This document shows positions 6,872-14,921 of a stretch of DNA of 26,863 nucleotides, in pieces; the stretch's first letter is position 1, and the number at the start of each line of letters is the position of its first letter. Source of the DNA: a virus. The stretch spans positions 1 through 26,863 of the IMG/VR virus record IMGVR_UViG_3300021962_007389, one strand, 5' to 3'. The notes beneath the pieces were generated by a model. It worked only from the letters and a program-made list of their open reading frames with translations. It was not told where the DNA came from and searched no databases. Position numbers and translations under genes: made by a program.

Positions 6872-6890
6872 ATATATAAAGTTTCAAATT

Positions 6891-6925
6891 TTTTAAAATA
6901 ACGGGGCTATTTATTCCAAGCCCCG
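6891..6925 (-). terminator. Hairpin, possible terminator or attenuator
   Basis: On the minus strand CGGGGCT (6925-6919) pairs with AGCCCCG (6908-6902), a GC-rich 7-bp stem with a 10-base loop, followed by TTATTTTAAAA. It lies between the genes at 6969-7541 and 6539-6871. The downstream T tract is interrupted, so partial termination or mRNA-end protection is likely. Confidence 0.6.
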
Positions 6926-6968
6926 ACTAATTGCCCCAAGGTAGCGAAATTTGGCGGCATAGTGAATC

Positions 6969-7541
6969 TTAACATATTTTAAACGGTTTACACTTTTCAG
7001 TTAGTGCAAAATCATAACGTAATTCAAAATCTATACTTACTATTTGCATTAAACTTTGTAATGTTTTTGCGTCTTTTCCTGTTTCAGATGCGTAAACAAC
7101 CCAAGGCAAAATCTCATTTGATACCGGAAACAAACGCGGATTTACTATTGAATAATCATAGTTTACAGCCTTTAAATTAGCACCATAAAGCGCAAACTTA
7201 ACGCTATCTAATAACATTCTAGGGTCAGCACAAAGATGCCAAAATACTAATTTAAATGGAACACGCACATCAAGTTCGATACCACAACTTCCCCTTTTAG
7301 TATTCGCTGCTTTTCGGACTTCAGAAATAGTACCATTAACACGGATATAATAGCCCGTTCCTGAGGTGTCTGTGATGCCAACATAATTACGGTGTCCATT
7401 TTGTGTAACATTTAAACTCACAACCTGTCCATCAGTATCTTTAACTGCAATACCTTGACCGTTCACGTTTACGTTCACAGCTGCCATTTGCGCGTCAATT
7501 TGCTTTATTAGTTCGGTTATTATGTTTTGAGTTACGTACAT
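6969..7541 (-). CDS. Probable head-tail or tail completion protein, 190 aa
   Basis: The protein is not recognised by family. Residues 1-30 look helical (IITELIKQIDAQMAAVNVNV), followed by beta-rich sequence. TKRGSCGIELDVRVPFKLVF at about 82-101 shares KRGSCG with the probable tail tube protein at 14922-15803. It also has late cysteines (CKPFKIC at the end). Its place after the connector-like genes, size and mixed alpha/beta layout resemble a tail terminator or completion protein, but this is inference. The start overlaps the previous stop as TAATG. Confidence 0.6.
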   Translation of the reverse strand: MYVTQNIITELIKQIDAQMAAVNVNVNGQGIAVKDTDGQVVSLNVTQNGHRNYVGITDTSGTGYYIRVNGTISEVRKAANTKRGSCGIELDVRVPFKLVFWHLCADPRMLLDSVKFALYGANLKAVNYDYSIVNPRLFPVSNEILPWVVYASETGKDAKTLQSLMQIVSIDFELRYDFALTEKCKPFKIC

Positions 7542-8110
7542 TATAAATAAGTATCTATTTCTTCAAGTATTGCTAATAATTCATTTCGCGCGGCTGTTTC
7601 GCCCATTTCTTTTTCATCATTTGAAACTGTTGAAATGTCTTTGCCAAAACGTGCTTCTTGACTTTCCATTATATCAGCCATGCTATCATTCGTATAATTA
7701 ACAGCACTTACAATTCCATTTTCAGTTACTTTTATGCTTTGAAATAACGAACCGCTAAAATTCAAATCTACCTTTTCAGCTTGCCTGCCTGTTAAATTAC
7801 GTAATTCAGCATAGCCTTGTGTTAAATATTTAGTTTTGTGCGGATTGCCATTTTTAAAAACTGTTTGACCGTTTTTACCTTCGGGTTTTATGCCACCTGC
7901 TGAAACAGTTGTTAAACTTAGCGGATTTATATAAAATGGATTAACTGAATATTGACCTATCAAACTTCCACTAGAATCCAAACCATCAAAAAATATCCTT
8001 TGCTTATATTCTGCAATGACTTGAAACGCGGCAACCTGTGAAATTCTACGCGCTGTATTTTCGTTGGCAATAACCTCTGAAAGTATTTTAAGTCTTGCAA
8101 TTGCATTCAT
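7541..8110 (-). CDS. Probable neck/tail completion protein, 189 aa
   Basis: This 189-residue protein carries GYAELRNLTGRQAEKVDLNF followed by SGSLFQSI, a pattern like the 'LTGxLxxSI' centre of HK97-gp10/virion-morphogenesis neck proteins that join head and tail. The N terminus (1-40) is helical. The C terminus has an acidic helix (ARNELLAILEEIDTYL). It lies between two genes with TAATG junctions on both sides, so all three are probably made in fixed ratio. The assignment to head-tail joining rests on this motif and on gene order. Confidence 0.6.
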   Translation of the reverse strand: MNAIARLKILSEVIANENTARRISQVAAFQVIAEYKQRIFFDGLDSSGSLIGQYSVNPFYINPLSLTTVSAGGIKPEGKNGQTVFKNGNPHKTKYLTQGYAELRNLTGRQAEKVDLNFSGSLFQSIKVTENGIVSAVNYTNDSMADIMESQEARFGKDISTVSNDEKEMGETAARNELLAILEEIDTYL

Positions 8111-9090
8111 TAGCCCGGAAACATTGGATACATTGTTAAACGCGGTTTACATCTATAACAAAAGCGGTCAGTTTCTAATATCTGAATTATATTATCAATT
8201 TCGTTATCTAAGGCTTCAATACTTGCATTTTCCCATTCAACTATTTTAAGATTTGCCCATTCGTTACCGTGTGTTTTGATTAGGTTTAATCTATTATTAG
8301 GGCTAACCCATTCTTTAAGAATCTGCACTCCTGTTTGATACAAAATTGTCATGCCTAAACGGTCCAAAAAATTACATATAATATCAGTATCTACACAATC
8401 AACACGTACACACGCCCCTAAATAACCATTTACTGATTCGCTTACACCGTTCCATCCTTCAACATTTAACACATTATCGCCGCATGGTTTACAATTAAAT
8501 GCCTGATTGCATGAATATAAATAAGGTTCTACATTAGTATTGTCAATAGTTATTAAAATCACATCTTCATTAAATGATTTTTTAATAAATACTGTCATTT
8601 CAGTATCAGCTGTCATGCTAATTGTTTGCTGAAATAAAATATTGCCTATATAATCAGTAATGTATAATGTAGAATTAGCATTAACAACACTTTTAAAACG
8701 AACAGAATCGACAAATATACGGCTTTGTGTGCTATTAATCCATTTCTTAGATACTTTAATACCGCGATTTACAGCTACAGGCATATCAGTAATATTTGAA
8801 ACACCGCAAACAGTATATAAGTTGCCTATTGTGTTTAATTTTATGCCACGCGCATTTAATACAGCCTTTAAACGCTTTTCAACTATATCAGCTGCAAAAT
8901 ACATCTTTTCGCGAACAGTTGCCGTTGCTGATACTAAAGCCTCACTACTAACCGCTGCGACATTATTTATAGTTAATCCTTCAAGATTTTCTAAATAATA
9001 TCCACTAGTCGGAACTGTACTTTCAGGATAACAGCCGTTTAATGAAATGATATAATTATCTAAGCAATTTGGTGTATTAAGATTCAGCAT
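8110..9090 (-). CDS. Structural protein of unknown role, 326 aa
   Basis: I do not recognise this 326-residue protein. It begins without a signal peptide and is mainly beta-like in the middle (about 130-200). It contains cysteine clusters: CNQAFNCKPCGDN around 203-215, CVRVDCVDTDIICNF around 236-250, and FCYRCKPR near the C terminus. The segment 265-315 is helical and ends in IIQILETDRF. Position two genes after the capsid suggests a head-tail connector or head decoration protein. The start overlaps the preceding gene by 14 bases. Confidence 0.6.
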   Translation of the reverse strand: MLNLNTPNCLDNYIISLNGCYPESTVPTSGYYLENLEGLTINNVAAVSSEALVSATATVREKMYFAADIVEKRLKAVLNARGIKLNTIGNLYTVCGVSNITDMPVAVNRGIKVSKKWINSTQSRIFVDSVRFKSVVNANSTLYITDYIGNILFQQTISMTADTEMTVFIKKSFNEDVILITIDNTNVEPYLYSCNQAFNCKPCGDNVLNVEGWNGVSESVNGYLGACVRVDCVDTDIICNFLDRLGMTILYQTGVQILKEWVSPNNRLNLIKTHGNEWANLKIVEWENASIEALDNEIDNIIQILETDRFCYRCKPRLTMYPMFPG

Positions 9091-9448
9091 CTATATCAGT
9101 TTGTTTTTTGCGACCGCGTTTTTTAGGCTGTTCTTGAATAACAGTTTCTTCTATTATTTCAGGCTGTTCAATTATTTCTTCAATAGGTTCTTCAATTACA
9201 ACCGCTTCAACTTTCTTTGTAGGTATTGATAACATCCCCTCTGAATAAAGAACATCTTTTGGAAAGTCCTGTTGTTTCATTGCTTTTTCAACAGCCTTGT
9301 TCACTATTACAGAACCGATAGTTTTTTGTTTATTGATATAGTCAAATAGAAAAACTACATTTTCATTATCAGTTCTTTGAACGCTAACAGCATTATAATA
9401 TTTGCGAATAATTGCAATAGCTTCGTTAATTTTTTTAAGTGTTTCCAT
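9077..9448 (-). CDS. Small protein with acidic linker and basic KKRGRKK tail
   Basis: The 123-residue protein has a folded-looking N-terminal half (about 1-70, METLKKINEAIAIIRKYYN onward). A low-complexity region follows, rich in Glu, Ile, Pro and Val (about 78-110). It ends with PKKRGRKKQTDIDAES. The basic GRKK patch could touch DNA in the head, and similar small proteins follow capsid genes in many phages, so a head protein is plausible; this is inference. It follows the capsid gene, separated by a strong hairpin terminator at 9468-9485. Confidence 0.6.
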   Translation of the reverse strand: METLKKINEAIAIIRKYYNAVSVQRTDNENVVFLFDYINKQKTIGSVIVNKAVEKAMKQQDFPKDVLYSEGMLSIPTKKVEAVVIEEPIEEIIEQPEIIEETVIQEQPKKRGRKKQTDIDAES

Positions 9449-9460
9449 GTTATTAAAAAT

Positions 9461-9485
9461 TTAAAAAGGGGCGGCGAACCGCCCC
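9461..9485 (-). terminator. UUCG-loop terminator after the major capsid gene
   Basis: On the minus strand GGGGCGG (9485-9479) pairs with CCGCCCC (9474-9468) around a UUCG tetraloop, and the stem is followed by TTTTTAA. It lies nine bases beyond the capsid stop. A very stable stem here would stop most transcripts after the capsid gene and may also protect the capsid mRNA's 3' end. Confidence 0.85.
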
Positions 9486-9493
9486 CGTTATTA

Positions 9494-10669
9494 TTATACT
9501 ACAGGTGGAACTAATTCATCGCAACCTTCAGCAGAATCGCAGAATTTAGCATCAGTAGCAGTTGGTGTGCCAACTTCGCCACATGCTGGTTCAATGTCGC
9601 AATATCCTGTGTCAGCGCAAACAACTTCGTATTTGAATACGTCAAGAACGCCATCAAAGTAGCAGTCATTAACAGCCCAACACTTAGGCATACCAACAAC
9701 AGCCCAGTTAGTTACAAACTGAATGTAAAGTTGAATTTCATCTTCGCACTTAACGTAAGACATAATAACATCATGCTCAAGACCTAACCAAGGGTCAACA
9801 ACAGTTGTTCTCATTTGGTCTTCAAACTCGTACATGAATTCGCCTTTGTTTTTAACGAATGTTACAAGTTGAAGCGCACCCGGTGCCATAGCGATAATTT
9901 CGTTAGGATTACCAAGTGCGGCAGGTAGGTTAGTATCGTAGTAGATTGAACGTGTAATGTCAAGCAATGACGCATCAAAGCCATTATCATTACCAGCTGC
10001 AATTTGACGTGCTTTACGGTATTGGTCAAGTAAAGTACCACCAACTAAAACAAGCATTTGCTCAATTTCAGCTTGTTTGCGGTCACTATCTAGGATAGAT
10101 TCGCCAACAGGGTTAATACCTAAGCCACTTGCAAGGAACAAAGGCAAAGATTTAGATGTAACAGCAGGGTCAGCACAATCGCATTTTACAAAAGAACCGA
10201 TAAAATCACCTGTACCAACAATAGTAGAAACTTCTTTTCCAAGTTTATTGATATGATTTCTTAGAACTTCGTTAACGTAGCTATTCTGATAGTCAGCTTT
10301 ACCTTCTTTAATACAACGAATTAGTTCATCGTCAATTTTTACTTTTGCTGAAGCTGTTTTGTTTGTGATTTCAACTTCATCATACAAAGGCTTAATAGTA
10401 TCGCCACTAGTTGGACAATATTCTACATCATTAGTAAGTGATTGAGTTAAACGAGGGAAAAAACGGCGTGAAACTTTGTAAACTTTACCGTTACCTTGGT
10501 CAACAGCTTGAACGTTACCAAGTTTAACTTGTGAAGCGGATTTATTTGCGCTGCTAACTAGCAATTGCAAAAGACCGATATTTGGAGATGGCATGGAGCG
10601 CATACCGCTGTTATTATTCAGCGAAATGTCTATAATTTTCCAAGCATCAGCTAATTTTATTGTTGACAT
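9494..10669 (-). CDS. Major capsid protein (probable)
   Basis: The 391-residue product is the best candidate for the major capsid protein. It directly follows the scaffold-like gene and has the usual length. Its overall mix is typical: an N-terminal helical arm (SPNIGLLQLLVSSANK), a central RRFFPRLTQSLTNDVEY-type region, helices near 175-240 and a conserved-looking MAPGALQLVTFVKNKG segment that resembles capsid P-domain sequence. Codon choice looks less AT-biased than in neighbours, as expected for a highly expressed gene. The last 45 residues are unusually Cys-rich (VCADTGYCDIEPACGEV, then FCDSAEGC). Terminators on both sides and a promoter candidate at 10783-10790 suggest its own transcript. 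The HK97 fold is not proven from sequence by eye. Confidence 0.78.
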   Translation of the reverse strand: MSTIKLADAWKIIDISLNNNSGMRSMPSPNIGLLQLLVSSANKSASQVKLGNVQAVDQGNGKVYKVSRRFFPRLTQSLTNDVEYCPTSGDTIKPLYDEVEITNKTASAKVKIDDELIRCIKEGKADYQNSYVNEVLRNHINKLGKEVSTIVGTGDFIGSFVKCDCADPAVTSKSLPLFLASGLGINPVGESILDSDRKQAEIEQMLVLVGGTLLDQYRKARQIAAGNDNGFDASLLDITRSIYYDTNLPAALGNPNEIIAMAPGALQLVTFVKNKGEFMYEFEDQMRTTVVDPWLGLEHDVIMSYVKCEDEIQLYIQFVTNWAVVGMPKCWAVNDCYFDGVLDVFKYEVVCADTGYCDIEPACGEVGTPTATDAKFCDSAEGCDELVPPVV

Positions 10670-10847
10670 TTATTGTAAATTATTTGAATTAAAAAAAAAT
10701 TGTTTTGGCATTTTCCACGCTGCCATTAGCGTTCTGTTTTTTTTCTGTGCCTTAGCACCCTATTTTGTGAGAGGTCGTTGTGCAAAGATAATAACTATTT
10801 TTTTTAATAAAATTATTATTTTTTTATAAAATGTTTCAAATAAAAAA
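10670..10847. other. Capsid gene leader and intergenic region
   Basis: About 180 bases without a gene lie between the scaffold terminator and the capsid start. They hold a promoter candidate for the minus strand (10783-10790) and an untranslated leader of roughly 100 bases. The leader contains long A/T runs and no clear open frame. It is the largest gap within the virion operon. Confidence 0.6.
10783..10790 (-). promoter_or_regulatory. Bacteroidota -7 promoter element for the capsid gene
   Basis: The minus strand reads TATCTTTG, a match to the Bacteroidota -7 consensus TAnnTTTG, about 115 bases upstream of the capsid start and downstream of the scaffold terminator. No clear -33 TTTG is seen, so the promoter may need a phage factor or be weak. 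Such 8-mers are expected several times by chance in this AT-rich DNA; the intergenic position is the main support. Confidence 0.5.
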
Positions 10848-10867
10848 AGCAGCCCGTAAAGACTGCT
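10842..10867 (-). terminator. Intrinsic terminator between scaffold and capsid genes
   Basis: On the minus strand AGCAGTCT (10867-10860) pairs with GGGCTGCT (10855-10848), with two G-T wobbles and a 4-base loop, followed by a run of seven T (10848-10842). It lies about 30 bases after the scaffold stop codon. Confidence 0.78.
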
Positions 10868-10896
10868 CAAACAAACTAACTAACTATTAAACTAAT

Positions 10897-11721
10897 TTAA
10901 ATAAGACCGTTTTGCTGCATATATTTTAAACGTGCTGGATGTATGCCTGTTTTTGTTTTTTCATCAATTTCAAACGTTTTTTGTTGACCGCCGTTTGATT
11001 GTTTTTCAAAATTATATTCAGCTGCTATAATTTCAAATAATGTTTCGTACTTTAAATTTTCAGTAGGCTTAGTCGGATGCTTTACGCGATTGCTATCTTT
11101 GTTTACCCAAATATTACCATCAGGGTCAATTTCAAAATCAAAACCACGTTCTCGAATTTCAGCTTCTAAAATAGCGCGCATTTCTTTTGGCGCTAATCTT
11201 GCATTTTTAACAGATTCAACAAGCGAACCGCGTACCTTTTCAATTTGCTGATTTTTAATGTAGCTTTCAAATTTGCTTTGTTCTTCTTTGATAGCCTGTT
11301 GCATTATCATTTCTTTTTCAGTAAGCTTTGCGTTTGCAAGTTCTAATTGCTGTGTAAGCTGTTGAAGTTTTTGCGCATCGGCAGATGTGTATTCCTGTTT
11401 TAGCTTTTCAATCATTTCTACTTGACCATTTTTTAAGTCTGAAATAATTGTTTTAAATCTATCTTTTTTATCAACAGGTTCGTATTTTTTCAAATCAATA
11501 CCAAAGGCTTCAGCAATTTGCTTTTCTGTTTTGGCATAAGCGGCACCGAATAGCTCGGCGCTTTTAGCTTCTTCAATCTGTTTTCCGATTCGTTCCTGTA
11601 CTGTTTTTTCAAGTTTAGATACATAACCTGTGACAGCATCGTCAAGGCTAATTTCGTTTGATTCAAGTTTTTGAATCAGTTCGGGTTCTATACCCAATTT
11701 TTCTACAAATTTGTCAAGCAT
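10897..11721 (-). CDS. Head scaffolding protein (probable)
   Basis: The 274-residue protein is acidic and Lys/Glu/Gln-rich with long coiled-coil stretches (about 110-180, for example LQQLTQQLELANAKLTEKEM). It ends in a basic, less helical C terminus (GIHPARLKYMQQNGLI). This layout, and the position directly upstream of the capsid gene, fits phage scaffold proteins (minor structural GP20-like), which guide procapsid assembly and then leave. I chose the ATG at 11721 (MLDKFVEKLG) because the longer frame starting at 11766 would overlap the upstream gene by more than 50 bases; with this start the overlap is 8 bases. No protease domain or Ser-His motif is evident. Confidence 0.75.
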   Translation of the reverse strand: MLDKFVEKLGIEPELIQKLESNEISLDDAVTGYVSKLEKTVQERIGKQIEEAKSAELFGAAYAKTEKQIAEAFGIDLKKYEPVDKKDRFKTIISDLKNGQVEMIEKLKQEYTSADAQKLQQLTQQLELANAKLTEKEMIMQQAIKEEQSKFESYIKNQQIEKVRGSLVESVKNARLAPKEMRAILEAEIRERGFDFEIDPDGNIWVNKDSNRVKHPTKPTENLKYETLFEIIAAEYNFEKQSNGGQQKTFEIDEKTKTGIHPARLKYMQQNGLI

Positions 11722-12079
11722 TTTCAGGTGTGTTAATATTAAAAAATAATTTTGTAAATTGTTCAAAACTTATACTTAGCGGCAATTCAAAACCGCTCTT
11801 TAAAATAACCTTAGTAAATTCGCAACCATCTTCCCATTCTGATTTATAAAAAGTTGCAATTTCATCAAGGTCAACAAAACAATAATCTTCAAGTTCATAA
11901 ACAGTTTCACAATCAGTATCATTGTTTTTAATATGCAAATCAATTTCTTTTTTTATTTCAGCTGCCAGCTTATAATCTTCAATACTTACAGCTTCATTAA
12001 ATTCATTTTGCAATTCTTCAAGTGTCGGCGCTTCGGTATTGTATTCCAATTGAATTACAAATTTATAAAATCTTGGCAT
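11714..12079 (-). CDS. Small acidic protein with UVR-like helix, 121 aa
   Basis: The 121-residue product starts at the ATG at 12079 (MPRFYKFVIQLEY), four bases after the upstream stop; the longer frame reaching 12166 would lie within the neighbouring gene. Residues 22-47 read NEFNEAVSIEDYKLAAEIKK, which resembles the UVR helix-hairpin (EAVxxEDYExAAxLRDxI) used for protein-protein contacts in UvrB/UvrC and other proteins. The rest is acidic and aromatic (YELEDYCFVDLDEIATFY). Its role among head genes is unknown. A partner-binding assembly role is only a guess. Confidence 0.6.
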   Translation of the reverse strand: MPRFYKFVIQLEYNTEAPTLEELQNEFNEAVSIEDYKLAAEIKKEIDLHIKNNDTDCETVYELEDYCFVDLDEIATFYKSEWEDGCEFTKVILKSGFELPLSISFEQFTKLFFNINTPENA

Positions 12080-12083
12080 AATA

Positions 12084-12281
12084 TTATTTTTTATTTTTGT
12101 TTGCACATCCGCAACCGCGTTTTGCAGTTGTAGTATTTTGCTGTAGTGGCTGTGGCGAATCGGCAATATGAATAGTTCCTAAATAATTATAATCGCCTGT
12201 TTGCTGTGCATCATACCATTGTGTAGCTGTGAATCTATATTCAGTGCCCGTTGTTTTGTGTTTTGCTTTAATGTATAACAT
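12084..12281 (-). CDS. Unknown small protein, 65 aa, with C-terminal CGC
   Basis: The 65-residue protein has an N-terminal beta-like half (MLYIKAKHKTTGTEYRFTAT) and a low-complexity, basic tail ending RGCGCANKNKK. It lies between the MuF-like and UVR-like genes, with gaps of 6 and 4 bases. The first half resembles small head proteins in related phages by length and position only. Function is unknown. Confidence 0.6.
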   Translation of the reverse strand: MLYIKAKHKTTGTEYRFTATQWYDAQQTGDYNYLGTIHIADSPQPLQQNTTTAKRGCGCANKNKK

Positions 12282-12287
12282 AGTGTT

Positions 12288-13139
12288 TTATTTTTTCTGA
12301 TAATTAGCCGACCGTACCGGGTATGCGATATGCCTACAATTATAACCGCCGCGATTTTGGCAAAAGTTTTCGGGCGTTGTATTTGGTATCATGCCCGTGC
12401 CTTCATTTTCTGCAAATTTAATTTCTTCCTCTAATTGTTCAAATAAAATTAAGCCTTTCTTACCATTTTTATCATAATTAACCCATTCCTCACATTGCAA
12501 TCGGCTATCCTTTACTAAACTACCAACGTATAATAAAGCATCTAATTTATAGCTTTTGCGCACCGCTTCATTTACTATTCCATCGTATTGTAATAACGCG
12601 TCACGTGATGCCTGCAAACTAATTCGTTTTAATACGCCTTGCCTAGCTTCAGTTGTTGTTAATTGACCTGCTATTGAAGTAACAACATCTGTAAGGCTGC
12701 TACCTTGATTTACTGCAATTAGTAATTCATTTTTTATAGGATTTATAAGATTAGTATTTAAACCTTGCCCTTGCATTGCAGCAACTACATTATTAACAGC
12801 ATAGCGCTTAAATGGATTTAAAAAACTTTTTGTAATATCTAAGCCGTTTAGTTCTTGTTGAGCAAGCTGTGTATTTGCCCCTATTTCATCAAAGTTTTCT
12901 AAAAAACCCGATACCATTACATTATAACCAGCCTTTTCTAAGAACCTATTTATTGCAGTTTTAAATGAACTTAAACGCGCTAAATTATCTTTTGACCTTA
13001 CTAAATTGCCTGATGTTGTTCTAAACTTACCTATCCAATCGACAACTTGTTTCACAAATTTAGGTTCTACTTTATCAAACCGCTTTTGTAAAATTTCAAG
13101 TGCTTTGTCGTTAATTCGTTCGGGTTTGTTGAAGTCCAT
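12288..13139 (-). CDS. MuF-like minor head protein
   Basis: The 283-residue protein has the C-terminal signature of the phage Mu F/SPP1 gp7 minor head family: YVGSLVKDSRLQCEEW (204-219) followed by FCQNRGGYNCRHIAYPV (259-275). This corresponds to the family's DxRT..C and H..CRH/W pattern with conserved Cys and His. MuF-like proteins sit inside the head near the portal, and some are ejected. The helical N-terminal two thirds (about 1-190) precede the motif. The gene follows the portal-like gene with a TAATG junction, the usual portal-MuF order. No toxin domain is attached, unlike MuF polymorphic toxins. Confidence 0.82.
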   Translation of the reverse strand: MDFNKPERINDKALEILQKRFDKVEPKFVKQVVDWIGKFRTTSGNLVRSKDNLARLSSFKTAINRFLEKAGYNVMVSGFLENFDEIGANTQLAQQELNGLDITKSFLNPFKRYAVNNVVAAMQGQGLNTNLINPIKNELLIAVNQGSSLTDVVTSIAGQLTTTEARQGVLKRISLQASRDALLQYDGIVNEAVRKSYKLDALLYVGSLVKDSRLQCEEWVNYDKNGKKGLILFEQLEEEIKFAENEGTGMIPNTTPENFCQNRGGYNCRHIAYPVRSANYQKK

Positions 13140-14869
13140 TATTCAGCATTATTAAACTCATCCATATTAACTTCAGGAATATCAGTACTAGCAACAGCAT
13201 CAAAACGCGGCGCTAACTTTTCATCAATAGCTTCTTTAATAGCTGTATAATCTGAATTCATAATGTCAAAACCCTCATCATAATATAATTCAGTTATTGC
13301 ATCAAAAACAAATTGAGCGCTAATTGCATCCTTTTCTGTTATTTGACCACTTGCCAGCAAATTAACACGTTCTTCAACTGTATAAAGATAAGCGCTGTTA
13401 TACATTGCGCAAATAGTAGCTATTTGGCGTGCAATAGCATCAGCATTGTAACGGCGGTCAATATAGCTAATATAAGATTCATAACGTATTGCAGTTGGTA
13501 AACCTTGCTGTGACATTGCAAATTCAGCCATTAGTTCAGTTTCTGTTTTAAGGTCAAAACTAATAGGCGGATTTACAAAAATAGGACTTTCGGTGTCCAT
13601 AAAAACAATGGCCTGTATAATTTTTAATACATCCTTATATCTTGCATAAACATCATCACTAATTTTACCAACTTCTATATATTCAGGTTCGCGGTCTAAT
13701 TCTTTTGCCACGCCCGATTGTGCAGCTTTTAAACTACGGTTTATATTTAGCACCTGTTCAGCTTTTCCAAGCGCTTCGGTAGCTACTTTGTTTGTTTCCT
13801 GAATAGTACTTACATCAGGACTATAATAACGTATCGGTTCAACTTGTTGTTTATCGCTATCCCCAAATTTTGAAGTTGTAGGATTTAAGTTATAAGCTGC
13901 AAGCGGTGTTATGCTTAACGTTTTACCGTGTCCACTACATGTTTTACATGTTATGCTATTGTCATAATTTGCAGGGTCAGGAATACGACCAACACCATTG
14001 CAACTATTACAATCAACACCCTCAACAAATTTAATAGGAAAACACGTTGCAAGCATAACCGATTTGTGCTGATTATCAAAAATAGCAGCATCATTAAGAT
14101 AAGGTATTGCAGGGCTAAAATCAGACTTATAAATTTTAAACGTATTGCCATAAATATCATATTTAGGAACAACGCGACCGCCCAAAGTAACCCATGGCAT
14201 AATGCCGCTGTTATGTTCGTAAATAACTTCAAACATTGTTTTATCGCCATAGCTTCGTGCCTGTGCATAAAACATGTCAGTAACTATATGATAGTAAAGC
14301 GGATTTTCAATACCTAAGTTAGCATATTTGTTTTTACTTATGCCTTTATATATTAACAGTCGATATTCAGGGTCGTTAAAAATAATTCTATCAGACTGAA
14401 TTACTTTCATATCTACATTAACCCTTACATTATCAGTTTCAATGCCATCGCCTTTTGGCTCAATTAACAAAACCGCGTTTGGGTCAAGTACGCGATTTGG
14501 AATAAATACAGAAAATAAAAATGACTGCAAATTACTTTCGCCGAACTTTTCGTTTTCGGCAAATTGTTGCATGTCCATGTTTTCAAATCTTACAGAATGC
14601 TTTGCAGAACTTAACAACCTATGCAATTCAGTAATAGCCTTAACTAACGGGCTTTCTGTTTTAGGTTGATATGTGTTTTTTCTATAACTTAATATCTGTT
14701 CATCTTCATTTGGAAAAGCCTTATCTAAAGCAGGCGGCACCTCACCATAGAAGTGAGGTTTAATGCTTTCATAAATACGCTTCCAATCCTGTTTAAAAGG
14801 ATGTACGGGCGGATTTAATATTGTAGCATTTACAGAATTAAGAAATTCATTAAACTGTTCTAAGTTCAT
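13139..14869 (-). CDS. Portal protein (probable) with an embedded CxxCxGxG zinc element
   Basis: The 576-residue protein is the best portal candidate: it directly precedes a MuF-like gene and has portal-like length. Its pattern also fits, with an N-terminal region (YRKNTYQPKTESPLVKAI), a central beta-rich core, and a helical C-terminal third with EYIEVGKISDDVYARYKDVL and an acidic end. Residues 287-314 hold CNSCNGVGRI and, 18 residues after its second Cys, CKTCSGHGK: two CxxCxGxG repeats as in the DnaJ zinc-binding domain. This is not a standard portal feature. The portal forms the dodecameric DNA gate of the head. The assignment rests on gene order and size; a search is needed to confirm it. 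Confidence 0.65.
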   Translation of the reverse strand: MNLEQFNEFLNSVNATILNPPVHPFKQDWKRIYESIKPHFYGEVPPALDKAFPNEDEQILSYRKNTYQPKTESPLVKAITELHRLLSSAKHSVRFENMDMQQFAENEKFGESNLQSFLFSVFIPNRVLDPNAVLLIEPKGDGIETDNVRVNVDMKVIQSDRIIFNDPEYRLLIYKGISKNKYANLGIENPLYYHIVTDMFYAQARSYGDKTMFEVIYEHNSGIMPWVTLGGRVVPKYDIYGNTFKIYKSDFSPAIPYLNDAAIFDNQHKSVMLATCFPIKFVEGVDCNSCNGVGRIPDPANYDNSITCKTCSGHGKTLSITPLAAYNLNPTTSKFGDSDKQQVEPIRYYSPDVSTIQETNKVATEALGKAEQVLNINRSLKAAQSGVAKELDREPEYIEVGKISDDVYARYKDVLKIIQAIVFMDTESPIFVNPPISFDLKTETELMAEFAMSQQGLPTAIRYESYISYIDRRYNADAIARQIATICAMYNSAYLYTVEERVNLLASGQITEKDAISAQFVFDAITELYYDEGFDIMNSDYTAIKEAIDEKLAPRFDAVASTDIPEVNMDEFNNAE

Positions 14870-14879
14870 TCTATTGATT

Positions 14880-14912
14880 TTTAAATAGGGCAGCCATATT
14901 TCAGACTGCCCT
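14880..14912 (-). terminator. Hairpin between tail tube and portal genes
   Basis: On the minus strand AGGGCAG (14912-14906) pairs with CTGCCCT (14893-14887), a 7-bp stem with a 12-base loop. It is followed by ATTTAAAAA, a weak U tract. It lies ten bases after the stop of the probable tail tube gene and is probably an attenuator that sets the ratio of abundant tail tube protein to portal. Confidence 0.6.
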
Positions 14913-14921
14913 TAAAAACTA

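Noticed and set aside
14739-14759. Perfect 7-bp hairpin ACCTCAC/GTGAGGT inside the portal-like gene
   Set aside because: It lies in coding sequence, has no T run in either direction and can be explained by the codons there. A regulatory role is possible but unsupported.
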